Shown: positions 1-7,480, counted from the first letter of the stretch. The stretch: 9,703 bases of DNA from JANRKH01 sp964351245 (GCA_964351245.1 CAYGNF010000038.1:1-9703); one strand, 5' to 3'. Notes: generated by a model not told the origin, from the sequence alone. Translations and numbers: made by a program.

Positions 1-1
1 T

Positions 2-202
2 TCATACTTAGAATTACACAAAAGATGGTTTTCATATTTAGTGTATTATGAGCTATGTGTTGCTGTAACCACGCTCTGTCCTTATCTATCTCCAGATGTT
101 GTTATAAGCTATTTGTCGGGTTTAGTGTGTAGAGAGAGCGGTATTACATTTATTCCCGATGATCATTATTTGCAATTATTATCATATTGCCCTATATATT
201 AG
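2..202 (+). CDS. C-terminal part of an unrecognised protein (5' end outside window)
   Basis: Reading from base 2, 66 codons are open to a TAG at 200-202; the other two forward frames are not comparably open. The fragment is rich in Leu, Tyr, Cys and Val (for example YLVYYELCVAV and SYLSGLVC) and ends SYCPIY. I do not recognise the family. The stop lies 21 bp before the kdsD start on the same strand, so the two are probably co-transcribed. In many alphaproteobacteria a ribonuclease D gene precedes kdsD, but this tail shows nothing that lets me claim RNase D. The start, the full length and any N-terminal domains lie outside the window. Confidence 0.55.
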   Translation, partial: SYLELHKRWFSYLVYYELCVAVTTLCPYLSPDVVISYLSGLVCRESGITFIPDDHYLQLLSYCPIY

Positions 203-227
203 TGGTTCATTAAAGAGTAATATATGG
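192..227 (+). promoter_or_regulatory. kdsD translation start inside a weak potential hairpin
   Basis: Bases 192-201 (CTATATATTA) can pair with 218-227 (TAATATATGG), with one G-U pair. This places the kdsD ATG (224-226) in the stem and its Shine-Dalgarno-like AAAGAG (212-217) in the 16-base loop. The stem is almost all A/U, so it would be weak. The SD position fits the chosen start. Whether the fold matters for translation is inference, and such stems arise easily in AT-rich DNA. Confidence 0.25.
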
Positions 228-1177
228 AAGATTTTATTAGCATTGGTATAAATGTTGTCACAAAAGAAATGCGTGCTATTGAATTACTGCAAAATAATAT
301 GCCTAAAGATTTTGCAAAAGCCGCACATGCAATCTCTACAATAAAAGGTAGGCTTGTTGTATCTGGAATGGGCAAAAGTGGATATGTGGGGAACAAAATA
401 TCTGCGAGCTTTGCCTCTACAGGCACCAGGTCTTTTTATATACATCCTTCTGAAGCAAGTCACGGTGATCTTGGAATGATAGATCCTAGTGACATAGTAT
501 TAATACTTTCTAACTCCGGAGAAACAAAAGAAATAATCGATATAGTAGGATATTGCAAGGAGTATAATATTCCGATAATAGGTATGACTATGTATGCAAA
601 TTCATTATTAGCACAAAGTAGTGAGTATTTACTAAATATACCCAAAATGCAAGAGGCGTCTAATGTGAATGCCCCAACTACATCTACTACTATGATGATG
701 GTACTTGGTGACGCTCTAATGATTGCAGTGCATGAGTCTAAGGGCTTTACGGAAGATGAGTACGCCACTTTTCATCCCGGGGGTAATTTAGGTATGGCTC
801 TAACAAAAGTAGGCTTCCTTATGCACAAAGGCTCAAAAATTCCAAAAGTCCGAAGCGATAGCACAATGGATGTAGCAATTTTAGAGATGACAAGCAAAGG
901 ATTTGGCTGCGCTGCTGTAGTTAATGAAAATGAGAAATTAATAGGAATTATCACTGATGGAGATTTACGCAGAAATATGTGTCATGATATTATACAAAAA
1001 ACATCTATAGAGATCATGACTACAAACCCAGTATCAATATCTATCAATACTAAAGCTGCAGATGCTCTTAAAATCCTGAATAGTAAAAAAATTACTACGC
1101 TTTTTATAGAAGAGAATGGTATCTTGTGCGGTATCATACATATTCATGATCTTTTGCGAATTGGTATTCAGAGCTGA
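224..1177 (+). CDS. kdsD: Arabinose-5-phosphate isomerase, KdsD/KpsF family
   Basis: This enzyme interconverts ribulose 5-phosphate and arabinose 5-phosphate in the cytoplasm, the first step toward CMP-Kdo and so the LPS inner core. At 317 aa it has the usual family length. An N-terminal SIS domain (about residues 30-180) carries GMGKSG (48-53), HPSEASHGDLG (74-84), SNSGE (96-100) and HPGG (184-187). Two CBS repeats follow (about 205-265 and 268-317), the first with TDGDLRR and the second with HIHDLLR. The catalytic residues known from E. coli KdsD (K59, E111, E152, H193) align with K51, E103, E144 and H184. The loop after E144 reads EASNVNAPTTS where most relatives have EACPLGLAPTSS, so a Cys is replaced and one residue is missing. 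ATG 224 has AAAGAG six bases upstream. The next gene is convergent, so the common kdsD-lptC-lptA order is absent. Confidence 0.95.
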   Translation: MEDFISIGINVVTKEMRAIELLQNNMPKDFAKAAHAISTIKGRLVVSGMGKSGYVGNKISASFASTGTRSFYIHPSEASHGDLGMIDPSDIVLILSNSGETKEIIDIVGYCKEYNIPIIGMTMYANSLLAQSSEYLLNIPKMQEASNVNAPTTSTTMMMVLGDALMIAVHESKGFTEDEYATFHPGGNLGMALTKVGFLMHKGSKIPKVRSDSTMDVAILEMTSKGFGCAAVVNENEKLIGIITDGDLRRNMCHDIIQKTSIEIMTTNPVSISINTKAADALKILNSKKITTLFIEENGILCGIIHIHDLLRIGIQS

Positions 1178-1178
1178 T

Positions 1179-1204
1179 AGGAGGTGAATTTGCTTTCTTG
1201 TTAA
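1179..1204 (+). other. Orphan near-consensus Shine-Dalgarno followed by a four-codon TTG frame
   Basis: AGGAGGTGA at 1179-1187, two bases after the kdsD stop, is complementary over nine bases to the usual 16S rRNA 3' tail. This is stronger than the RBS of any gene in the window. At proper spacing it meets only TTG at 1190, which reads Leu-Leu-Ser-Cys-stop (ending 1204). The overlapping GTG (1184) also stops at 1202-1204. No gene follows on this strand, because priA is read from the other side. It may be the remnant of a lost downstream cistron. Confidence 0.4.
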
Positions 1205-1221
1205 GATTTTTTTTGATCAAA

Positions 1222-3150
1222 TCAGTAAAAACTTTGTGGATCAACTTCTAATCTAATCCATAACGAGCGGGATTGATTAAAATGTGAAGTAATATTTTTT
1301 GCGTAATGTTGTAGATTATAAGATTTGTCTGATATTAATAATATTCTAAATCTGTACTTACCTCTCAATTTACTCATCGTAGCAGGAGCTGGACCCAAAA
1401 TCTTGACTCTATCTATTTTTGGGGCAAAATTCCTTAATTGTTTTGCCAAATTTAGGGCTTCTATTTCACTATCTCCTGAAACCATAATGGATATTATTCT
1501 TGAAACTGGAGGTAGAAATTCTAATCTTCTTTTCTTTGACTCTGCTTCATAAAATACTTCGTCGTCTCCTGATTTAATATAAGAAAAAATTTCATGAGAT
1601 GGATAATATGTTTGAACAAAGCTTTGGCCTTTATCTAAACTCCTCCCTGCTCTACCGCTTACTTGATTTAGTAATTGAAACAAACGCTCATTGGCTTTCA
1701 GATCGATATTTGCTATACCAGTATCTGCATCTATTATACCCACTACTGTTACAAAAGGAAAATGATAGCCTTTTGTGAGTATTTGAGTACCTATTATTAT
1801 ATCAATCTCTCTTTTGATTATTTGCTCGACTATAGATTCACTATTATTTATTTCACTATCCTCCCTAACAAACTTCCCAATTCTTGCGCCAGAAAATATC
1901 TCTCTGGCCTCATCATACACTCTCTCCACACCAGGGCCACATGGCACAAGTGTTTCATTCGAACATTCGGGGCACTCTTTTGGGTATAGTATTTTATATC
2001 CGCAATGATGGCACATAAGAGATGAGTGCTCTTTATGATAAACAAGCCATGATGAGCAATTAATGCATGTAAACCGAAATCCGCAACTAGAACATAGAAT
2101 AAGAGGTGCATACCCTTTACGATTAATAAATAAAATCACCTGCATTCCACATTCTAAAGCATGCGCTATTGCTTCTCTGAGTGGCCGAGAGATCCAATTA
2201 CCCCTCTCTTCTTTCTTCATATCTATAATTTGTACTTCGGGAAGCTCAGAAGCTCCATATCTTTCTCTGAGATGAAAGCGATGATATTTACCCTCTTGTA
2301 CATTTGCGTATGTTTCTATAGAGGGTGTGGCAGAAACTAAAACAACCTTTGCGTTGCAAATATTACCACGCAATATTGCTGCGTCTCTTGCATTATATAA
2401 GCCCCCCTCCTCTTGTTTATAAGATCCATCATGCTCCTCATCTATTACAATTAACTTTAAATTTTGAAATGGTAAAAAAATGCTGCTTCTAGTACCTATC
2501 ACAATTCTACATGAACCATTAATAACTCCATAAAAAATATCTCGTTTTTTTGCTGGGGTTACACTAGAGTGCCAAAGTGATGGCGATATTCCAAATACAC
2601 CTTCGAACCTTTCTACTATTTGACCAACAAGCCCTATTTCAGGTAACATCAGAAGCGCTTGCTCTCCCCTTTTTAATGTTTCTGCGATGGCGTAAAAATA
2701 TATCTCAGTTTTACCAGATCCCGTAACCCCATGTATTAAGCACACCTTACTAGACTCTTGTATCTCCTCAAGAACCTTAGTTTGAGCAACGCTGAGGCAT
2801 GGTAATTTATATTCAAAATCATGATATATGTTTCTGGCGGCAGATTTTGCCGTGATCTTAATTGGTATTACCATCTTGAATATGGAAGATTCGTCTATCA
2901 TGTAATATTTTGCAAATTTTTGGATAAATTTGATAAGACATTTATTGATTTGAATCTCAGGAAATTTATATAAAATTTGCTTTATATTGTAACTATAATC
3001 CATAGTTTCCTGCTCGCCCAATACTACGCCTATTATATTTTGGTTCTGAAGAGGTACTATTACAATATCACCTTCTTGTAAATCTAGAGCCGATTCATAT
3101 ATCAAAGATGGTAGGGCTGGCCTTGTAGTCTGGACTAAAAAATGCTTCAT
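1222..3150 (-). CDS. priA: Primosomal protein N' (PriA), replication-restart 3'-5' helicase
   Basis: PriA recognises stalled forks and D-loops and reloads the replicative helicase. From the Met at 3150 the protein is 642 aa. It has an N-terminal DNA-binding region (1-120), Walker A GVTGSGKT (141-148, K147), the DEEH box (237-240), SATPS (273-277), GTQILTKGYHFP (454-465) and QVSGRAGR (496-503). Between the helicase lobes are eight zinc-binding cysteines in four C-x2-C pairs (353/356, 362/365, 380/383, 393/396). The C-terminus, VDPQSFY, is typical. It is shorter than E. coli PriA (732 aa) but intact. The frame runs on to ATGs at 3201-3204, which would add 18 residues. I prefer 3150 because MKHFLVQTTRPALP aligns with the family N-terminus and promoter-like boxes lie at 3158-3187. 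No clear SD precedes either start. It converges on kdsD and diverges from metG. Confidence 0.95.
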   Translation of the reverse strand: MKHFLVQTTRPALPSLIYESALDLQEGDIVIVPLQNQNIIGVVLGEQETMDYSYNIKQILYKFPEIQINKCLIKFIQKFAKYYMIDESSIFKMVIPIKITAKSAARNIYHDFEYKLPCLSVAQTKVLEEIQESSKVCLIHGVTGSGKTEIYFYAIAETLKRGEQALLMLPEIGLVGQIVERFEGVFGISPSLWHSSVTPAKKRDIFYGVINGSCRIVIGTRSSIFLPFQNLKLIVIDEEHDGSYKQEEGGLYNARDAAILRGNICNAKVVLVSATPSIETYANVQEGKYHRFHLRERYGASELPEVQIIDMKKEERGNWISRPLREAIAHALECGMQVILFINRKGYAPLILCSSCGFRFTCINCSSWLVYHKEHSSLMCHHCGYKILYPKECPECSNETLVPCGPGVERVYDEAREIFSGARIGKFVREDSEINNSESIVEQIIKREIDIIIGTQILTKGYHFPFVTVVGIIDADTGIANIDLKANERLFQLLNQVSGRAGRSLDKGQSFVQTYYPSHEIFSYIKSGDDEVFYEAESKKRRLEFLPPVSRIISIMVSGDSEIEALNLAKQLRNFAPKIDRVKILGPAPATMSKLRGKYRFRILLISDKSYNLQHYAKNITSHFNQSRSLWIRLEVDPQSFY

Positions 3151-3157
3151 AGTTTTA

Positions 3158-3187
3158 TTGATAATATTTCTTGAAATGTTATAACAT
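3158..3187 (+). promoter_or_regulatory. Putative metG promoter with palindromic -10, possibly shared with priA
   Basis: TTGATA (3158-3163) and TATAAC (3180-3185) are separated by 16 bp, and each matches the sigma-70 consensus in five of six positions. Transcription would begin near 3192, about 24 bases before the metG ATG. The -10 lies inside a perfect 12-bp palindrome, ATGTTATAACAT (3176-3187), so the minus strand also reads TATAAC (3183 down to 3178). That could serve priA, although the matching -35 (3201-3206, TTATGA) is poor. The palindrome could instead be an operator. This is sequence matching only. Confidence 0.45.
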
Positions 3188-3215
3188 ATTCTACTTAGCA
3201 TCATAATCAGGAAAA

Positions 3216-4739
3216 ATGAAAAAATTTTATATCACAACGCCAATTTATTATGTAAATGATTCTCCTCATATAGGTCACGCATATACGACTTTACTATCGG
3301 ATGTCATGGCCAGATTTATGAGACTAAACGAATATGATGTAAAATTTCTTACTGGCACTGATGAACATGGTCAAAAGATTGCTAAAACCGCAAAAGAAAA
3401 GAATATAGAAATTCAAGAATTTGTCGACAAAACCTTCCTACCTTTTAAAGATTTATGTCATATTATGAACATTAGTAATGATGATTTTATTAGAACCACT
3501 GAAAAGAGGCATAAAAAAACAGCTACTGCACTTTGGGAGAAACTTGTGCAAAATGGGCATATATATAAAGGGAAATATACAGGATGGTATTCTGTAAGAG
3601 ATGAAGCATACTACTCAGAAGATGAGCTGACAGATGACAAACTAGCCCCTACTGGCGCTCCTGTTGAATGGATGGAGGAGGAAAGTTATTTTTTCAACCT
3701 TGCGGCATGGCAAGAAAAATTACTTGAATATTACGAACAAAATCCAGATTTTATAAAACCTACAGCAAAAAGAAATGAAGTTATTAGCTTTGTAAAAATG
3801 GGGTTACAGGATCTCTCTATCTCAAGAACTACGCTACAATGGGGAATAAAAGTCCCAGGAGATGAGGATCATGTAATGTATGTATGGTTGGATGCGCTCG
3901 CAAATTATCTCTCTGCTATCGGTTATCCAGAAGATATAGAGCAGATGCAGAAATATTGGCCTTGTGATTTGCATATCATAGGAAAGGATATTCTAAGATT
4001 TCATGCTGTTTATTGGCCGGCATTTTTAATGGCCGCAGATATTGAGATACCAAAGAATATATTTGCTCATGGGTGGTGGACTAATGAAGGAAAAAAAATA
4101 TCTAAATCTCTTGGCAACACAATAGATCCATTAAAAATTATTAAACAATATGGTCTTGATTATTTTAGGTATTATCTTGCAAGAGAAGTTGTGATAGGCA
4201 ATGACGGTAATTTTTCTGACACAACATTTATACATCGCATCAATTCTGAGCTTGCGAATAAAATAGGTAATTTATGCCAAAGAACGGGGGCCTTTATAAA
4301 CAAAAATCTTGATTCAAAATTACCCGATGATATCGACGAGAGCAAATTATATATATATGAGCCTCTTACTACAAATGCGTATAATTATGTAGAAAAAATT
4401 CAATCTTATATGCATAATATGCAAATAAATCATGCGTTGGATTTAATTATTAAGCTTGCAGAAGAGGCAAATATTTTTATAGATAAAGAAGCGCCTTGGA
4501 ATTTAAAAAAAACAAATCCGAAGAGAATGAATGAAGTATTGATGATTTTATCAGAGGCAATAAGAATCATTGGAGTATTGCTCTTACCTTTTATTCCCTC
4601 GAGCGCCAACAAAATATTAGATTTATTCAAAATAGATGGGGGTGAAAGAAATTTTCTACATCTTACTCCAGAGTATGGCATTAAATCAGGATCTAGCATT
4701 GAAATCGCAGAGCCCATTTTTACAAAAATAGATATGTAG
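3216..4739 (+). CDS. metG: Methionyl-tRNA synthetase
   Basis: This class I aminoacyl-tRNA synthetase charges tRNA-Met and initiator tRNA in the cytoplasm. At 507 aa it has the Rossmann catalytic domain with the HIGH signature (residues 18-21), TGTDEHGQK (47-54) and a KISKS loop (294-298), then an alpha-helical anticodon-binding domain to about residue 480. The connective insert (about 115-160, GWYSVRDEAYYSEDEL) has none of the zinc-knuckle cysteines of E. coli MetRS, and there is no C-terminal EMAPII-like tRNA-binding domain. This short cysteine-free form is familiar in Rickettsia and other alphaproteobacteria. AGGA at 3209-3212 lies close before ATG 3216. It diverges from priA and appears to be a single-gene unit, with about 300 bp to the next gene. 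Confidence 0.96.
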   Translation: MKKFYITTPIYYVNDSPHIGHAYTTLLSDVMARFMRLNEYDVKFLTGTDEHGQKIAKTAKEKNIEIQEFVDKTFLPFKDLCHIMNISNDDFIRTTEKRHKKTATALWEKLVQNGHIYKGKYTGWYSVRDEAYYSEDELTDDKLAPTGAPVEWMEEESYFFNLAAWQEKLLEYYEQNPDFIKPTAKRNEVISFVKMGLQDLSISRTTLQWGIKVPGDEDHVMYVWLDALANYLSAIGYPEDIEQMQKYWPCDLHIIGKDILRFHAVYWPAFLMAADIEIPKNIFAHGWWTNEGKKISKSLGNTIDPLKIIKQYGLDYFRYYLAREVVIGNDGNFSDTTFIHRINSELANKIGNLCQRTGAFINKNLDSKLPDDIDESKLYIYEPLTTNAYNYVEKIQSYMHNMQINHALDLIIKLAEEANIFIDKEAPWNLKKTNPKRMNEVLMILSEAIRIIGVLLLPFIPSSANKILDLFKIDGGERNFLHLTPEYGIKSGSSIEIAEPIFTKIDM

Positions 4740-4976
4740 TGCCTTGTAATATTTTGCAACTAAGTAGGCAAGCATTGAGTGAGTAGGAAGCAGGAGGGCT
4801 ATCTAGATTGTTTCCACAATTTATTTACCTTATTTAATCCGGCAATTAGTATTAAATTTTGAGCATATTATCAATAAGCTTTTTGTGAGAACTTAGGTAC
4901 TATATCTGGAGAAATGCATAGTATATTTCGGTAATTAATATTTCTAGCCATTATCAAGATTTAGTGAGTAATATAT

Positions 4977-4996
4977 TTTACTTTACTTTACTTTAA
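4977..4996. repeat. Pentanucleotide tandem repeat (TTTAC, almost four copies)
   Basis: Three perfect TTTAC units (4977-4981, 4982-4986, 4987-4991) are followed by a TTTAA variant (4992-4996). The last units overlap the proposed -35 box of the next gene, so a change in copy number could move sequence upstream of that promoter. The tract is short, and slippage is only a possibility. Confidence 0.6.
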
Positions 4997-5015
4997 TTGA
5001 TATTTACAGTATAGT
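4987..5015 (+). promoter_or_regulatory. Putative promoter of the 75-aa gene
   Basis: TTTACT (4987-4992, four of six to TTGACA) is separated by 17 bp from TATAGT (5010-5015, five of six to TATAAT). The start of transcription would be near 5022, about 23 bases before ATG 5045. The spacing and position are right, but the background is AT-rich, so chance matches are common. Confidence 0.4.
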
Positions 5016-5044
5016 AATATCATTTAAAAAACACTACACGTATT

Positions 5045-5272
5045 ATGACAAAAAATAAATCACCTGAAAGAAAATTGGTTTCTTTTCTTGATCAAGAAAG
5101 CCAAATGATGAAAATCCAAGAGGAAATAGATCTTGGATGGTCCGTTACTAGTTTATATTTTAGCGGCAAAAGTTTTATTGGTATTCTAGAAAAAACCAAT
5201 GAAGAAACAATGCAAGATATAGTATATATACCTCCTAGAAGAAAAATCAAAATTACTCAGAGTAGTATATAA
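5045..5272 (+). CDS. Small hypothetical protein, 75 aa
   Basis: I do not recognise this protein. It is 75 aa, charged and probably cytoplasmic, with no signal peptide or membrane segment. Residues 1-30 are polar and likely helical (DQESQMMKIQEEIDLG). Residues 31-50 (GWSVTSLYFSGKSFIGILEK) look like two beta strands joined by a Gly turn. After an acidic stretch, a third likely strand (QDIVYI) precedes a basic tail, PPRRKIK. Support for coding comes from a plausible promoter just upstream, a protein-like composition, and a position between metG and the convergent gmd where nothing else explains the open frame. Against it, there is no Shine-Dalgarno before ATG 5045 and no family assignment. It may be a lineage-restricted gene. 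Confidence 0.55.
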   Translation: MTKNKSPERKLVSFLDQESQMMKIQEEIDLGWSVTSLYFSGKSFIGILEKTNEETMQDIVYIPPRRKIKITQSSI

Positions 5273-5288
5273 TGCCAATCATCTTAGG

Positions 5289-5316
5289 TTAATGAACTCA
5301 TGATATAGTTCATTAA
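5289..5316. terminator. 10-bp perfect inverted repeat between convergent genes
   Basis: TTAATGAACT (5289-5298) and AGTTCATTAA (5307-5316) flank an eight-base loop. The structure lies between the stop of the 75-aa gene (5272) and the stop of gmd (5313-5315), which it overlaps. It could end transcription or protect 3' ends from both sides. It lacks a T-run on either strand and has few G-C pairs, so it is not a classical intrinsic terminator. Confidence 0.4.
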
Positions 5317-6362
5317 AGAGTATTGGATACTAATTTGAGATCAGACTCCATCATTTCAGCAACAAGTTGATCAATGGTAATCTTAGGTTGCCATCCAAGT
5401 TTGTTTAGTGCTTTTGTGTAATCTCCGTGAAGATAACTCACTTCAGTAGGTCTGAAATATAAAGGATCTATCTCAACTAACAATTCACCCGTCTGCTCGT
5501 CGAAACCTTTTTCCTCGATCCCATCTCCCTTAAAAATAATTTTTTTGCCTATATAAGCAAATGCTTTGTCAATAAAGGATTTAACGCTAGTAACAACACC
5601 GGTAGCAAGAACATAATCATCGGGTTGTTCTTGCTGCACAATTAACCACATTCCTTCAATATATTCTTTAGCATGCCCCCAGTCTCTTACAGCGTCTAAA
5701 TTTCCTAACTTGATTGTTTTTTGCAATTTATAGTGCATTCTGGCGACAGCTCTGGTGATCTTTCTTGTAACGAAAGTTTCGCCTCTAATCGGACTTTCAT
5801 GGTTGAATAATATACCATTAGAAGCGTGTATTCCGTATGCTTCTCTATAATTTATTGATATCCAATAGCCATACAGTTTTGCTACCGCATATGGCGATCG
5901 CGGATAAAATGGTGTAGTTTCTTTTTGCGGTATTTCTTGAACTCTTCCGTAAAGTTCAGACGTAGATGCTTGGTAAAATTTTGTTTTTTTTGTAAGTCCA
6001 AGAGTTCTTATGGCCTCAAGCATCCTCAAAACTCCAATAGCGTCTGCATTTGCGGTATATTCTGGAGTTTCGAAGCTCACTTGAACATGAGATTGAGCCG
6101 CTAGATTATAGATCTCATCAGGTTGGGTTTGTTGAATAATATTAATTAAACTCGTAGTATCTGTCATATCTCCATAATGCATAAAAAAATTGTGACCATG
6201 ATATTCTGAAGAGTCGTAAATATCATCTATCCTTCCAGTATTAAAAGAAGAGCTTCTTCTCTTTAATCCGTGCACAATATAATTTTTGTTCAATAAGAAT
6301 CTAGCTAGATAGGCGCCATCTTGACCGGTAATACCTGTAATAAAGGCCACTTTTTTTGTCAT
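5313..6362 (-). CDS. gmd: GDP-mannose 4,6-dehydratase
   Basis: This enzyme converts GDP-D-mannose to GDP-4-keto-6-deoxy-D-mannose, the branch point to GDP-fucose, GDP-rhamnose and GDP-perosamine. It is an extended short-chain dehydrogenase of 349 aa, slightly shorter than E. coli Gmd (373 aa) but complete. Visible features are the NADP-binding GxxGxxG (G10, G13, G16), RRSSSFNTGRID (35-46), NLAAQSHV (86-93), the catalytic TSE (134-136) with Y158 and K162 (YxxxK), and the dehydratase-specific NHESPIRGETFVTRKI (187-202). The start ATG overlaps the TGA of the aminotransferase gene (ATGA, 6359-6362), so it is translationally coupled as the last gene of the operon. No fucose synthetase or rhamnose reductase gene is adjacent. 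The neighbouring aminotransferase and acyltransferase point to perosamine as the end product. Confidence 0.95.
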   Translation of the reverse strand: MTKKVAFITGITGQDGAYLARFLLNKNYIVHGLKRRSSSFNTGRIDDIYDSSEYHGHNFFMHYGDMTDTTSLINIIQQTQPDEIYNLAAQSHVQVSFETPEYTANADAIGVLRMLEAIRTLGLTKKTKFYQASTSELYGRVQEIPQKETTPFYPRSPYAVAKLYGYWISINYREAYGIHASNGILFNHESPIRGETFVTRKITRAVARMHYKLQKTIKLGNLDAVRDWGHAKEYIEGMWLIVQQEQPDDYVLATGVVTSVKSFIDKAFAYIGKKIIFKGDGIEEKGFDEQTGELLVEIDPLYFRPTEVSYLHGDYTKALNKLGWQPKITIDQLVAEMMESDLKLVSNTL

Positions 6363-7480
6363 TTAATTTCTTCATTAATTATGTTAACAATATAGAGAAT
6401 TTGATTTTCTTGGATATCAGGGTAACTTGGTACATTAATACCTAAGTTCGCGAAGGTATTTGCTCCTACGAGACTTTTAAATTTAACATCTTGATACATC
6501 GGCATTGTATTTACTAAAGGAAAAATAGGCCTGGTTTCAACTCCTTTTGTTTCAAGAATCTGCCTTACATGATTTTTAATTTTTTCAGACTGAAATAAAA
6601 TAGTGACCATCCAGTATGAACTTTCTGCATTAGGAATTGGCCTTAACACTGTAATTTTTTCTTTATTCAAAAAGCGATAATATGTATCAGCAATACATCT
6701 TTTTCTATGAATAATATAATGCGCAGATTCAATCTGTGCAAGTCCTATGGCAGCTGCTATATTTGTCATTCTGTAATTATACCCTATCTCATCATGCCAA
6801 TATTCTCTTTTGTCTGCTGAAAAATAATTCAAAGATGCTAAGCCTTGTGATTTGAGATGGTTTACTTTGTGAATTAGATGCTGATGATTACTAAATACCA
6901 TACCACCCTCACCAGTGGTGATAGTTTTATTACCAAAGAAACTAAATGTCGCAATATCTCCAAAAGTCCCGGAGTGCTTACTATTATAATAGCTACCAAA
7001 AGATTCTGCGCAATCTTCAATCACTTTTAAATTATACTTCGTTGCAATATCCATTAATCTATCCATCTCAGTCATCATACCGTAGAGATGTGGTACTATT
7101 ATTGCCTTTGTTTTAGAATTGATATTGTGCTTAATGTCATCAATATTGATTTGCAAAGTCTTGGGGTCTGAATCAAGGAATACTGGTCTTGCATTACAAA
7201 ACATAATAACATTTACTGAAGCTACGTAAGTGAAGCTTGGCACCAAGACTTCATCTTCAGGCTTTATATCAACAGCCATGAGAGCCAAATGAAGTGCTAC
7301 AGTACCATTCGCACAAGAAGCCGAATACCCGCCTCCTATAAATTCAGAAAATGTCTGCTCAAATTTTGAAACAAACCTCCCCTTACTAGAAATCCATCCA
7401 GTATCCAAACACTCTAAAACATACTCCTTCTCCTTCCCTGTGAAATAAGGTTTATAGATAGGTATGTCAATATTACTCAT
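6359..7480 (-). CDS. per: GDP-perosamine synthase-type aminotransferase (DegT/DnrJ/EryC1 family)
   Basis: The predicted reaction is PLP- and glutamate-dependent amination at C4 of GDP-4-keto-6-deoxymannose to GDP-perosamine. The 373-aa protein is close to V. cholerae RfbE and other Per proteins from memory: it shares GTVALHLA (59-66), SFTYVASVN (82-90), EDCAES (155-160), TFGDIATFSFFGNKTITTGE (172-191) and YWHDEIGYNYRMTN (227-240). K185 in FGNK is the Schiff-base lysine. Its presence excludes the His-substituted ColD-type dehydratases. D156 should contact the PLP ring nitrogen. The start is supported by AAGGA at 7490-7486, five bases upstream. The gene overlaps perB by four bases at its start and gmd by four at its end. 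Gmd next door makes the expected substrate, which favours Per over other sugar aminotransferases. The exact substrate is inferred. Confidence 0.88.
   Translation of the reverse strand: MSNIDIPIYKPYFTGKEKEYVLECLDTGWISSKGRFVSKFEQTFSEFIGGGYSASCANGTVALHLALMAVDIKPEDEVLVPSFTYVASVNVIMFCNARPVFLDSDPKTLQINIDDIKHNINSKTKAIIVPHLYGMMTEMDRLMDIATKYNLKVIEDCAESFGSYYNSKHSGTFGDIATFSFFGNKTITTGEGGMVFSNHQHLIHKVNHLKSQGLASLNYFSADKREYWHDEIGYNYRMTNIAAAIGLAQIESAHYIIHRKRCIADTYYRFLNKEKITVLRPIPNAESSYWMVTILFQSEKIKNHVRQILETKGVETRPIFPLVNTMPMYQDVKFKSLVGANTFANLGINVPSYPDIQENQILYIVNIINEEIK

Larger units (their letters stand above)
4740..5044. other. Gene-free stretch between metG and the 75-aa gene
   Basis: No reading frame of credible length, tRNA-like cloverleaf or long repeat was found here. 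It contains an imperfect stem (4786-4793 with 4808-4815, two G-U pairs) that could act in metG 3'-end formation but has no T-run. A GGAGGG at 4793-4798 is followed only by a nine-codon TTG frame. The right end holds the TTTAC repeat and promoter listed separately. A small RNA cannot be excluded by eye. Confidence 0.5.

Noticed and set aside
460..768. Long reverse frame opposite kdsD
   Set aside because: It lies entirely within a well-supported gene on the other strand and resembles no protein.
1205..1223. T-run with GATTT/AAATC arms between kdsD and priA as a terminator
   Set aside because: The five-pair A/U-rich stem encloses the T-run and does not precede it, so it lacks terminator geometry.
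3151..3204. 18-residue N-terminal extension of PriA
   Set aside because: The extra residues do not match the family N-terminus, have no SD, and overlap promoter-like boxes. An internal Met fits better.
3216..4739. MetRS lacking zinc-knuckle cysteines and the C-terminal tRNA-binding domain
   Set aside because: This compact, cysteine-free form is familiar in Rickettsia and other alphaproteobacteria, so it is lineage-typical and not a defect.
4786..4815. Candidate intrinsic terminator after metG
   Set aside because: The stem needs two G-U pairs, has a 16-base loop and is not followed by a T-run, so it is mentioned only within the gene-free stretch.
4740..5044. Possible tRNA or small RNA gene in the gene-free stretch
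   Set aside because: No GTTCRA-type T-loop or matching acceptor arms, and no stable extended fold, could be found by eye.
6359..7480. ColD-type 3-dehydratase as the identity of the aminotransferase-fold gene
   Set aside because: Those enzymes replace the PLP lysine with histidine; here FGNK keeps the lysine (K185).
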